Positions 26,596-33,938 of a stretch of DNA of 41,765 nt are shown piece after piece. Within the stretch, counting starts at the first letter, position 1; each line of letters starts with the position of its first letter. The notes under the pieces are model-generated. The model was not told the DNA's origin. It ran no database searches and saw only the letters and a list, made by a program, of their open reading frames with translations. Origin of the DNA: an uncultured Clostridia bacterium. GTDB lineage: Bacteria > Bacillota_I > Bacilli_A > RF39 > UBA660. The position numbers and the translations under genes were made by a program. The stretch covers positions 1 through 41,765 of the forward strand of contig CAOJDX010000011.1 in NCBI GenBank assembly GCA_948433435.1, written 5' to 3'.

Positions 26596-26856
26596 ATGAG
26601 ATATTTAAATTGGAAAGATGAATATTTACAAATGGGAAAACCTATACCACGACCAAGTATGGTTGAATTAAAAAAAATTAAACTTCAACTAGGAAATAAC
26701 AATCAAATTGTTATTCCTTATTCAAAAAGAGTTAAAAATGTTTTAAGGTATGACCTTTTTAAAATAACATTTGAACTTGTAGAAGATGATATACCATTAA
26801 CTAAATCATATTACATTGCAAGAAAAAACAAAAAGAAAAAAAGAAAGAAATGGTAA
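26596..26856 (+). CDS. Small basic protein
   Basis: An 86-residue, Lys-rich protein ending in a run of K/R and W. AAAGGAGAGATG lies before the ATG, a strong site. The N-terminal half has short hydrophobic strands (N-N-Q-I-V-I-P-Y), so it may be a small beta protein with a nucleic-acid-binding tail. It sits between the resolvase and the recombinase. A recombination directionality factor for the large serine recombinase would be expected here and would be small and basic; this is only a suggestion from its place. Confidence 0.55.
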   Translation: MRYLNWKDEYLQMGKPIPRPSMVELKKIKLQLGNNNQIVIPYSKRVKNVLRYDLFKITFELVEDDIPLTKSYYIARKNKKKKRKKW

Positions 26857-26862
26857 AAATAA

Positions 26863-26898
26863 TAAGTTAGATATGTTTTAAATTACATATCTAACTTA
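26863..26898. promoter_or_regulatory. Perfect 14-bp inverted repeat before the recombinase
   Basis: TAAGTTAGATATGT and ACATATCTAACTTA pair at all 14 positions with an eight-base loop. No T run follows on either strand. It lies 31 bases before the recombinase ATG and may be an operator or leader control structure. Confidence 0.6.
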
Positions 26899-26928
26899 CT
26901 TTAAATAATAGAAAGGAATTGTTTTAAT

Positions 26929-28443
26929 ATGAATAATGCTGTATTTTATGGTAGATTTAGCTCCATAAGTCAAGACCCTCAAACAATAGAAGTTCAAAGA
27001 AAAAAGTGTTTAGAGTATGCTAAAAGAAAAAAATTAAATATAATTGGAGAGTATATAGATGAAGCTCAAAGTGGTAGAAATGGAAATCGACCAAGTTTTA
27101 AAAAAATGTTAGAAGATAGTAAAACTGGTAATTTTAAATATGTTATCGTATTTAAATTAGATAGATTTGCTCGTTCTATGCAAGTAAGCATAAATGCACA
27201 AGCAGAACTTGAAAAGAATGGTGTTATAGTATTATCTACTTGTGAAGAATTGACTACTAATGCAAGTGGAATATTCATGAAAGGTATCTATCAATTAGTT
27301 GCCGAATTCTATTCTAATGATTATGCTGAAAGAATTGCAAATGGTTTGGCTAATAATGCCTCTAAATCATTAACTATTGGTAATAATGTTCCTTTAGGAT
27401 TTATAGTTGATAAAGAAACAAAACAATTTAAAAAAGATGAAGAAACAGCTCCTATTGTAGAAGAAATGTTTAAAAGATATGCTAATGGATATTCAAAAGC
27501 TTCAATAGTAAAATATTTTAATGAAAAAGGTTATAAAACTTCTAAAGGTAAAAAATTTAGAGATAGTACAATAGAGAGAATGTTAAAAAATAAAAAATAT
27601 ATTGGTATCTATACCTTTAAAGGAAATGAAATGCCTATAAGAATACCTAGAATAATATCTGATGATTTATTCTATAAAGTACAAGAAATCATTTCAAAGA
27701 ATAAAGAAGCACCTGGTAGAAGAAAAGCATTTAAAGAATATCTACTAACTCAAAAAATGTTTTGTGGGTATTGCAATGAAATGATGACAGGTTATTCCTC
27801 TAAAAAAGGAAAGTACAACTATTATGGTTGTAAAGGTAGAAAACTACACGATTGTAAAAAACAACCTGTATACAAAGAAATAATCGAGAAATTAGTTGTA
27901 GAAGAAACCCAAACATTTCTAAAAAATCCTAAGAATATTGATACTATTATGAATGAAGTTGAAAAAATAGCTAGAAAAGAAAAAGAATATAAAGGAATTA
28001 AAGAGTTAAAAAACAAGTTAATATCAGAAAATAACAAGAAAGATAACCTATTAAATGCTCTTTCTACTTGTACTGATGAAGATATAAGAAAAGATATTTA
28101 TAATAAAATGAATGATATTAAGATTGTTATTAATCGTTTAGAAACTGAAATTTTAACAATAGAAGCTCCTTATGATAATCTATTACTAGATAAGGTAAAA
28201 TTCCTTTTAGAAGAAATGAAAAATAGTAATATAAATGATTTACAATATCAAAAGATGATTATTAATATGTTTGTAGATAAAGTATTACTTTATGATGATA
28301 AAGCTGTGATAGTTTTCTTAACAAATAAAAAGAAAAGCGTTGAGCTTTCCCAATATATTCAAAAGCAAACTGAAAGTTTGTTTTATAACCACATGGTGGA
28401 GATGAGGAGAATCGAACTCCTGTCCGAAAATAAATTCATATAA
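26929..28443 (+). CDS. Large serine recombinase of E1
   Basis: A 504-residue integrase that would insert E1 at the tmRNA 3' end. The catalytic domain opens F-Y-G-R-F-S-S-I-S-Q (Ser11) and has D-E-A-Q-S-G-R and F-K-L-D-R-F-A-R-S. The Recombinase domain lies at about 155-245, the zinc ribbon C-G-Y-C ... Y-Y-G-C-K-G at about 278-315, and a coiled coil at 330-400. The last 15 codons (E-M-R-R-I-E-L-L-S-E-N-K-F-I) lie outside E1 and are antisense to tmRNA. In the circle the frame would instead read D-L-T-E-P-K-T-N-Y-F-V-F. AAAGGAATTG precedes the ATG. Confidence 0.94.
   Translation: MNNAVFYGRFSSISQDPQTIEVQRKKCLEYAKRKKLNIIGEYIDEAQSGRNGNRPSFKKMLEDSKTGNFKYVIVFKLDRFARSMQVSINAQAELEKNGVIVLSTCEELTTNASGIFMKGIYQLVAEFYSNDYAERIANGLANNASKSLTIGNNVPLGFIVDKETKQFKKDEETAPIVEEMFKRYANGYSKASIVKYFNEKGYKTSKGKKFRDSTIERMLKNKKYIGIYTFKGNEMPIRIPRIISDDLFYKVQEIISKNKEAPGRRKAFKEYLLTQKMFCGYCNEMMTGYSSKKGKYNYYGCKGRKLHDCKKQPVYKEIIEKLVVEETQTFLKNPKNIDTIMNEVEKIARKEKEYKGIKELKNKLISENNKKDNLLNALSTCTDEDIRKDIYNKMNDIKIVINRLETEILTIEAPYDNLLLDKVKFLLEEMKNSNINDLQYQKMIINMFVDKVLLYDDKAVIVFLTNKKKSVELSQYIQKQTESLFYNHMVEMRRIELLSENKFI
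28361..28384 (-). terminator. Substitute tmRNA terminator in the right arm of E1
   Basis: On the minus strand AAAACAAAC and GTTTGCTTTT pair with one bulged base and a five-base loop, followed by a short T run. It begins about ten bases after the tmRNA CCA end and lies within the recombinase coding sequence. It mirrors the hairpin at 16835-16858. Confidence 0.5.
28376..28400 (+). repeat. 25-bp att direct repeat at the E1/ssrA junction
   Basis: This is identical to 16850-16874. Its last seven bases, TGGTGGA, are the complement of the TCCACCA that ends tmRNA, so the tmRNA gene is restored on insertion. Confidence 0.85.
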
Positions 28444-28771
28444 ACCTCTACAAGTTTAGTTAACTAATTAATCTCATATATTAAAAAAGTAGTTAACGAC
28501 CAAATTAATATACCAGTCTAAAAAATTCATTCTAACTTCTAGACAAAAGTCAGATATAACTTGCTAAAATTAAACCCTAAACTACTTCGCAAGTAAAAGT
28601 AGTAAAGAATTGCATTTCCTTATATTAGGCAAAGGCAACTGCTTGGTTTCCACCAAACATATTTGCAAATGCATTTTTTATTTTATTTGCATTTATTTTT
28701 TTGCATCTGTAACGTAGATACCCGACTTGCCATCTATACTTCAATATTCCCGTCGAAACCATTACATCCCC
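28394..28771 (-). ncRNA. ssrA: tmRNA
   Basis: A 378-base transfer-messenger RNA that rescues stalled ribosomes with SmpB. The 5' end GGGGATG pairs with CATCTCC ahead of the discriminator A and the encoded CCA. The T-arm G-T-T-C-G-A-T-T-C is present. The tag frame (28625-28690) starts at a GCA resume codon and encodes A-N-K-I-K-N-A-F-A-N-M-F-G-G-N-Q-A-V-A-F-A followed by TAA, TAA-like bases. smpB lies just upstream on the same strand, the usual arrangement. Its 3' end is the insertion site of E1. Confidence 0.95.
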
Positions 28772-28780
28772 ATGCACTAG

Positions 28781-28786
28781 ATTATA
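28781..28786 (-). promoter_or_regulatory. -10 box of ssrA
   Basis: TATAAT stands nine bases before the predicted mature 5' end. A convincing -35 box was not seen. Confidence 0.55.
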
Positions 28787-28811
28787 ACATAAAAGTAAAA
28801 TAATGAAAAGA

Positions 28812-29294
28812 CTAATAATAACCGATATTTTTCAATAATTTGATTACCTCACTTCTATACCTTCTAAAAGTACTAACATAAATATAAGTATGATCAATTC
28901 TTGAATATATAGTATAAATATTAGTATTCACTATCTCATATCTCTCATAGTTGGAAGTTATAAATCTCTCAATCTTATTATTTTCATTTTTTAAATTTTT
29001 AATCTCTCCTTCTATACTTTCTTTTGCAAAATTTTCATCACTAAAATGATAATAATATACCTGATAATGATCTCCTACCGCCAAAACTACTTTTTTCCCT
29101 TCATCACTTAAATCAGTAACAACATACTTTTCATTTTCCATTTTTTGCCTAAATTGTACAGAAGAAATTTCATCTTTACTGCAACCACATAAAAGAAAAA
29201 TAAAAAAGAAAAGAAGAAATTTAATACTTATATTTTGTTTCTTTTCTTTCCGCTCTTTGTAAATCTCTTTGCTTAATTGTTTCTCTCTTATCAT
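28812..29294 (-). CDS. Lipoprotein overlapping smpB
   Basis: A 160-residue predicted lipoprotein. A 22-residue, Lys-rich N-terminal region precedes a hydrophobic core (F-L-L-F-F-F-I-F-L-L) and the lipobox L-C-G-C with Cys38. The mature part has mixed strands and helices and no motif I recognise. The ATG at 29294 has GAGGAAAG seven bases upstream; both lie within the 3' end of smpB, so the genes overlap by 74 bases in different frames. The N-region is long for a signal peptide, and a start nearer the hydrophobic core without ATG is possible. It is cotranscribed with smpB. Confidence 0.7.
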   Translation of the reverse strand: MIREKQLSKEIYKERKEKKQNISIKFLLFFFIFLLCGCSKDEISSVQFRQKMENEKYVVTDLSDEGKKVVLAVGDHYQVYYYHFSDENFAKESIEGEIKNLKNENNKIERFITSNYERYEIVNTNIYTIYSRIDHTYIYVSTFRRYRSEVIKLLKNIGYY

Positions 29295-29679
29295 AATTTT
29301 TCTTTCCTCGACAAACACCTAATTCTATTTTAACCTTATCTTTAACAAAATACAGCTTCAAAGGAACCAAAGACAATCCTTTAAGTTTAACTTCATCATT
29401 AAGTTTTCTAATCTCACTTTGATGAAGTAAAAGCTTTCTAGTCCTTGTTTCATTTTCATTAAAAATACTCCCTTCTTTATAATGAGATATAAACATATTT
29501 AAAAGGAAAATCTCACCATTTCGCACTATCGCATAACTATCTTTTAAATGACATTTACCTGCCCTAATAGACTTAACTTCAGTTCCCTTTAAAACTATAC
29601 CACATTCATAGGTACTCTCAATAAAATAATTATGTCTCGCTTGCCTATTTAAAATCTCCACATTAATCACCTTTTCCAT
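29221..29679 (-). CDS. smpB: SsrA-binding protein SmpB
   Basis: A 152-residue RNA-binding protein that delivers tmRNA to stalled ribosomes. Family marks are N-R-Q-A-R-H-N-Y-F-I near the start, E-C-G-I-V-L-K-G-T-E-V-K-S-I-R, and the basic C-terminal tail G-K-K-N-Y-D-K-R that inserts in the mRNA channel. It lies between rnr and ssrA, the common Firmicute order. Its ribosome binding site is weak and lies in one arm of a perfect 9-bp hairpin (29685-29709), so translation may be coupled or controlled. The lipoprotein gene overlaps its 3' end. Confidence 0.97.
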   Translation of the reverse strand: MEKVINVEILNRQARHNYFIESTYECGIVLKGTEVKSIRAGKCHLKDSYAIVRNGEIFLLNMFISHYKEGSIFNENETRTRKLLLHQSEIRKLNDEVKLKGLSLVPLKLYFVKDKVKIELGVCRGKKNYDKRETIKQRDLQRAERKETKYKY

Positions 29680-29684
29680 ACAAT

Positions 29685-29709
29685 AATTTCCACAATAAAT
29701 GTGGAAATT
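29685..29709 (-). promoter_or_regulatory. Hairpin covering the smpB ribosome binding site
   Basis: AATTTCCAC and GTGGAAATT pair perfectly with a seven-base loop. On the minus strand the 3' arm, which holds the GGA needed for ribosome binding, ends five bases before the smpB ATG. There is no T run in that direction, so it is unlikely to be a terminator of rnr. Confidence 0.55.
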
Positions 29710-29717
29710 TTTCTTTA

Positions 29718-31823
29718 TTATAACTTTTTAATAATCTCAAAATCAATAATTTTTTCAACTTTAGAAGCTCGAACAACTTTAACCAAAACTCTTTCACCTA
29801 TAGTATACTTAACATGACTTCTTTCTCCTGTTAAAGTCATTCTATCCTCATCATAAACAAAGAAATCATTCATATCTTTAATAGGTACAAGACCCTCTAT
29901 CAAATTGTCAAGCTCAATGAACAACCCAAAACTTAACACAGAGGAAATCATACCTTCAAATTCCTCACCAATATGCTTCTCCATATACTCAGCCATTTTC
30001 ATGTCTTCAACTTCTCTTTCACAATCAATACTAGCTCTTTCTCTTTCAGAAGAATGTTCACTAACATAGACAAGCTTTTCTTCCCAATGCTTCATTGTAG
30101 AATCATCAAGTTTATGCTGAAACAAATAAGTTCTAAGAAGTCTATGAACAGTAGTATCAGGATATCTTCTAATTGGAGAAGTAAAGTGTGTATAACACTT
30201 ACTAGCAAGTCCAAAATGTCCCAAATTTTCTGGTCGATAAACAGCTTTTTGCATACTTCTCAGAAGTAAAGAAGAAAGAACCTTAAACTCTGGCTTATCA
30301 TCGAGCATTTTTATAATTTTTTGAATAGTTTTTGGATTATTCTCTTTTAGATTTCCACTAACTTGATATCCAAGTGTTTGAATATAATTTAAAAAACTTC
30401 TGATTTTTTCCTCTTTAGGTACTTCATGGATACGATAAATAAAAGGTAAATTCATAAAATAAATATGAGTAGCCACACACTCATTAGCTGCAATCATAAA
30501 ATCCTCAATTAAAGTTTCCCCAGTACCTCTATTTCTCAATACAACATCTGTAGGAACACAATTCTCATCAACTAATATTTTTGCCTCATCCACTTCAAAA
30601 TCGATATAACCTCTATCTTCTTTCATTTGACGAAGAATTTTTGCTAGTTCAGCCATTAAAGTTAAAGTATCAACATACTCCTCATAACCATCTGGTATAA
30701 TATCTTTCTCCAAAACAGAATTTACATTTTTATAAGTCATTTGCTTACAAGAACGAATTACACTTTCAAAAATCTCATAATCTACCTGTCGTCCCTTCTG
30801 ATCAAACTCCATCACACAACTAATTGCTAAACGATCAACTCCAGGATTTAGAGAACAAATGCCATTAGATAATTCATGAGGAAGCATCGGAATAACGCGA
30901 TCTACTAAGTAAACAGAGGTTCCTCTTTCCATTGCTTCTTGATCAAGAGGAGATCCTTCCTTCACATAATAACTAACATCAGCAATATGAACTCCTAACT
31001 TATAATGACCATTTTTTAACCTCTCAATAGATATAGCATCATCAATATCTTTAGTATCATCACCATCAATTGTAAAGATCATTTCATTCCTTAAATCTCT
31101 TCTACCTCTTAATTCTTCTTCTGAAACATTGTCAGGAACTCCTTTAACCTCATTCTTTACATCATCAGGAAAAAAAGTCGAAATATTATACTTTTTAACA
31201 ATAGATAAAATATCAACTCCTGGATCATTCTTATGACCAATAATTTCCACAACTTGACCAGAATATCTTCCATGATTATCTAACTTCTTCACCAATTTAA
31301 CAATGACTTTATGACCATCGACTGCATTCATAGCCATATCTCTAGGAACTTCTATTTGCAACTTAACTTTAGCTTCGTCCAAAGTAATATATCCAATATT
31401 TTTTTTAAAGTTGATTTCTCCTACAAAACTTTCCTTTTCCCTTTTTAAAATTTTAACGACTCTTCCTTCTAGTCTAGGCATACTTTTTTTACTAGTGATT
31501 TCTACTAAAACAATATCATCATGAATAGAGCCATTCATATTATCTTGATTAATATAAACATCACGATCATCATAATCAATATCGACAAAGCCAAAGCCCT
31601 TCTTATTAGCACGCATAATCCCTCTTTTTAAATGACTATCTTCAAGCATCATATAACGATCTTTATTGGAATGATAAATAACTGCTTTTTTTTCCAACTC
31701 GTTTAAAATATCCTGCATTTGCTGAATTTCTTCTACTTCTATTAAATTAAGCTCATCCTCTAATTCATATATTGTAAGAGCCTTATCACTTCTTTTTAAA
31801 ATACTAACAATTTTATCTTCCAT
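29718..31823 (-). CDS. rnr: Ribonuclease R
   Basis: A 701-residue 3'-5' exoribonuclease of the RNase II/R family that degrades structured RNA and helps tmRNA quality control. It has an N-terminal winged helix (about 1-60), cold-shock domains (about 65-205), and the RNB catalytic domain with T-I-D-G-D-D-T-K-D-I-D-D-A-I (near 250). The S1 domain is at the C-terminus (about 620-700). Length is typical. It follows secG and precedes smpB on the same strand, a conserved order. Confidence 0.97.
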   Translation of the reverse strand: MEDKIVSILKRSDKALTIYELEDELNLIEVEEIQQMQDILNELEKKAVIYHSNKDRYMMLEDSHLKRGIMRANKKGFGFVDIDYDDRDVYINQDNMNGSIHDDIVLVEITSKKSMPRLEGRVVKILKREKESFVGEINFKKNIGYITLDEAKVKLQIEVPRDMAMNAVDGHKVIVKLVKKLDNHGRYSGQVVEIIGHKNDPGVDILSIVKKYNISTFFPDDVKNEVKGVPDNVSEEELRGRRDLRNEMIFTIDGDDTKDIDDAISIERLKNGHYKLGVHIADVSYYVKEGSPLDQEAMERGTSVYLVDRVIPMLPHELSNGICSLNPGVDRLAISCVMEFDQKGRQVDYEIFESVIRSCKQMTYKNVNSVLEKDIIPDGYEEYVDTLTLMAELAKILRQMKEDRGYIDFEVDEAKILVDENCVPTDVVLRNRGTGETLIEDFMIAANECVATHIYFMNLPFIYRIHEVPKEEKIRSFLNYIQTLGYQVSGNLKENNPKTIQKIIKMLDDKPEFKVLSSLLLRSMQKAVYRPENLGHFGLASKCYTHFTSPIRRYPDTTVHRLLRTYLFQHKLDDSTMKHWEEKLVYVSEHSSERERASIDCEREVEDMKMAEYMEKHIGEEFEGMISSVLSFGLFIELDNLIEGLVPIKDMNDFFVYDEDRMTLTGERSHVKYTIGERVLVKVVRASKVEKIIDFEIIKKL

Positions 31824-31861
31824 ATTCTATTCACCTTCTATTATATTATAACAGATATGAA

Positions 31862-31898
31862 GATAAAAAAAAAGAAAAAGACTATTTCTAGTCTAAAA
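31862..31898 (-). terminator. Terminator after secG
   Basis: AGACTA and TAGTCT arms with a four-base loop are followed on the minus strand by a long T-rich run. It overlaps the secG stop and leaves a short promoter region before rnr. Confidence 0.7.
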
Positions 31899-32105
31899 CG
31901 AAGCTACTAAACAAACAACAAAGAAAATTAAACCAAGTACCAAAGTAATTCTACTAATAACTAGCTCACTACCTCTTTCTTTACGTTTACTAAATAAATC
32001 AGAACTTCCTCCTGAAATAATAGAAGTCGGTCCCTCTGCTTTACCACTTTGTAGTAAAACAATAATAATTAATAAAACAGATATAATTAATAAAAATGTC
32101 TTCAT
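31893..32105 (-). CDS. secG: Preprotein translocase subunit SecG
   Basis: A 70-residue membrane subunit of the SecYEG channel. Two membrane helices (about 3-20 and 50-68) flank a Gly/Ser-rich loop (G-P-T-S-I-I-S-G-G-S-S-D-L-F) that is typical of the family. GGAGGCAT lies before the ATG. It sits upstream of rnr as in many Firmicutes. Confidence 0.93.
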   Translation of the reverse strand: MKTFLLIISVLLIIIVLLQSGKAEGPTSIISGGSSDLFSKRKERGSELVISRITLVLGLIFFVVCLVASF

Positions 32106-32153
32106 ATTATGCCTCCAAAACTAGTAATAGTCTAACATAAAAGTTCCAAAAAA

Positions 32154-32657
32154 TCAAATTTTTTTAATTCCTTTATGAGAAAGAAAAGAACGATCTATCC
32201 GATAATGAAATAAACCTTGTTTTTGAAAACCAACATCTAAAGCTACTTTTTTTGAATAATAATTAGAATTCTCTATATACAATTCTATCTCTTTAATATG
32301 TATATCCTTCTGAAATAAAAACTCACTAATTTCTGTTAATAAAAGTTTTCCATAATGTTTTCCTCTAAAAGAATATTCAATAACATAATTTAAAGAAACT
32401 CTTTGAAAAGAATCAAGATTAGAAATATATACATAACCTATATTAAATCCCTTTAACGAAACAATATAATGAGAAGAATAAATACTTGCACCATTTCCTG
32501 AAAAATTTTCAGAAAAAAGAGGCTTAATAAAACCAGAAAATTCATTATTTTCTAATAAAAGAATTTGAAGTAATTCCAAATGTTTTTTATCATCTAAATC
32601 AACCTTTTCTAAAGTTAAACTTCCAATATTAAAACAAGTAGTATTTAAATTATGCAC
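32154..32657 (-). CDS. GNAT-type acetyltransferase
   Basis: A 167-residue protein with the acetyl-CoA-binding pattern of GNAT enzymes: [17 protein letters not shown] at about 90-107 (R-G-K-x-x-G), and the later [17 protein letters not shown] block. The ATG overlaps the end of eno by 8 bases, so the two genes are translationally coupled. The acceptor (protein terminus or small molecule) is unknown. Confidence 0.8.
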   Translation of the reverse strand: MHNLNTTCFNIGSLTLEKVDLDDKKHLELLQILLLENNEFSGFIKPLFSENFSGNGASIYSSHYIVSLKGFNIGYVYISNLDSFQRVSLNYVIEYSFRGKHYGKLLLTEISEFLFQKDIHIKEIELYIENSNYYSKKVALDVGFQKQGLFHYRIDRSFLSHKGIKKI

Positions 32658-33900
32658 TTAAACTTTCTTCTATTCTCATCAATTGATTATACTTACATAT
32701 TCTATCTGTTCTAGACATAGACCCTGTTTTTATTTGTTCTAAATCAAGACCTACTGCTAAATCAGCTATTGTAGTATCCTCTGTTTCGCCACTTCGATGA
32801 GAAATAACTGTTTTATAGCCATTATTTCTTGCAAGTTCTATGGTTTCAAGTGTTTCTGTAATCGTACCAATTTGATTGACTTTTAATAAAATAGCATTTC
32901 CAGCTTTTAAATCGATACCTTTCTGTAAAAATTCTTTATTGGTAGTAAAAATATCATCTCCAACTAATTGAACTCTATCTCCTAGTCTTTCAGTAATCTT
33001 TGTAAACCCCTCCCAATCGTTTTCATGAACAGGATCTTCAATCGAAATAATTGGATATATAGAAATTAATTTCTCATAAAAATCAATAAGTTCATCAGTC
33101 GTAAATTCCTCCCCTGTTGACCAATGAAATTTATATTTTCCTAACTCATTATCCCAAAATTCTGATGCTGCAACATCAATAGCATAACAAACATCTTTAC
33201 CTGGTTCATATCCAGCTCTTTTTACTGCTTCTGTAATTAATTCAAAACCTTCCTCATTACTTTGAAGATCAGGAGCAAAACCACCCTCATCTCCAACTCC
33301 AGTAGCATAACCTTTCTCATTAAGAACTTTCTTTAAACAATGAAAAATCTCAGCACCTACTCTTACTCTTTCCTTTATAGTCTCTCTCTGTGGAATAATC
33401 ATAAATTCTTGAAAATCAACTTTATTATCTGCATGAGCCCCTCCATTAATAATATTCATCATTGGATATGGCTCTGTCATTTTTTCAGTACCAAATGTTT
33501 CATGAACATATTGATATAGTGGTTTTCCTTCTGAATTAGCAATTGCCTTTAAAGCAGCCATACTAATACCAAGTATAGCATTTGCTCCATATTTACTTTT
33601 AGTCTTAGTGCCATCAGCCTCAATCATCTTATAATCAACATCCCTTAACTGACTAGCATCCATTCCCATAACTAATTCTTTTAAAGGCCCATTAACATGA
33701 TTAACAGCATTCATAACTCCCTTACCACAATATCGATCCTCACCATCACGCATTTCTAAGGCTTCTCTTTCTCCCGTAGAAGCTCCACTAGGTACACTGG
33801 CACGTCCCATACTACCATCTTCCAAATAAACATCCACTTCAACTGTTGGATTTCCCCTTGAATCTAATATTTCTCTTCCTACTACGTTCGTTATTTTCAT
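32650..33900 (-). CDS. eno: Enolase
   Basis: A 416-residue glycolytic enzyme that turns 2-phosphoglycerate into phosphoenolpyruvate. Family motifs include [23 protein letters not shown], the metal ligand segment S-I-E-D-P and the catalytic L-L-K-V-N-Q-I-G-T. The signature S-H-R-S-G-E-T-E-D is near the end. It is about 15 residues shorter than most bacterial enolases, mainly at the C-terminus. GAAAGGAAG lies before the ATG. Confidence 0.98.
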   Translation of the reverse strand: MKITNVVGREILDSRGNPTVEVDVYLEDGSMGRASVPSGASTGEREALEMRDGEDRYCGKGVMNAVNHVNGPLKELVMGMDASQLRDVDYKMIEADGTKTKSKYGANAILGISMAALKAIANSEGKPLYQYVHETFGTEKMTEPYPMMNIINGGAHADNKVDFQEFMIIPQRETIKERVRVGAEIFHCLKKVLNEKGYATGVGDEGGFAPDLQSNEEGFELITEAVKRAGYEPGKDVCYAIDVAASEFWDNELGKYKFHWSTGEEFTTDELIDFYEKLISIYPIISIEDPVHENDWEGFTKITERLGDRVQLVGDDIFTTNKEFLQKGIDLKAGNAILLKVNQIGTITETLETIELARNNGYKTVISHRSGETEDTTIADLAVGLDLEQIKTGSMSRTDRICKYNQLMRIEESLSA

Positions 33901-33938
33901 CTTTTTCTTCCTTTCTTTTATGAGTTAATAATACATAA

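Larger units (their letters stand above)
16874..28400. mobile_element. E1: 11.5-kb serine-recombinase element integrated at ssrA
   Basis: The boundaries are the 25-bp direct repeats at 16850-16874 and 28376-28400, the second of which overlaps the last seven bases of tmRNA. Contents in order: zinc-ribbon gene, several small unknowns, a ribbon-helix-helix gene, a lipoprotein, two membrane-anchored zinc-ribbon proteins, a 514-residue zinc-finger protein, a replication block (OB-like protein, small ORF, SF3 helicase), a Tn3-type resolvase, a small basic protein and the large serine recombinase. No relaxase, T4SS, portal or capsid gene is visible. It could be an integrative plasmid, a mobilizable element using an oriT, or a phage satellite. 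Confidence 0.75.

Noticed and set aside
28401..28443. Treating the last 14-15 residues of the E1 recombinase as a normal domain end
   Set aside because: These codons are antisense to the tmRNA tRNA-like end and lie outside the element, so they come from the junction.
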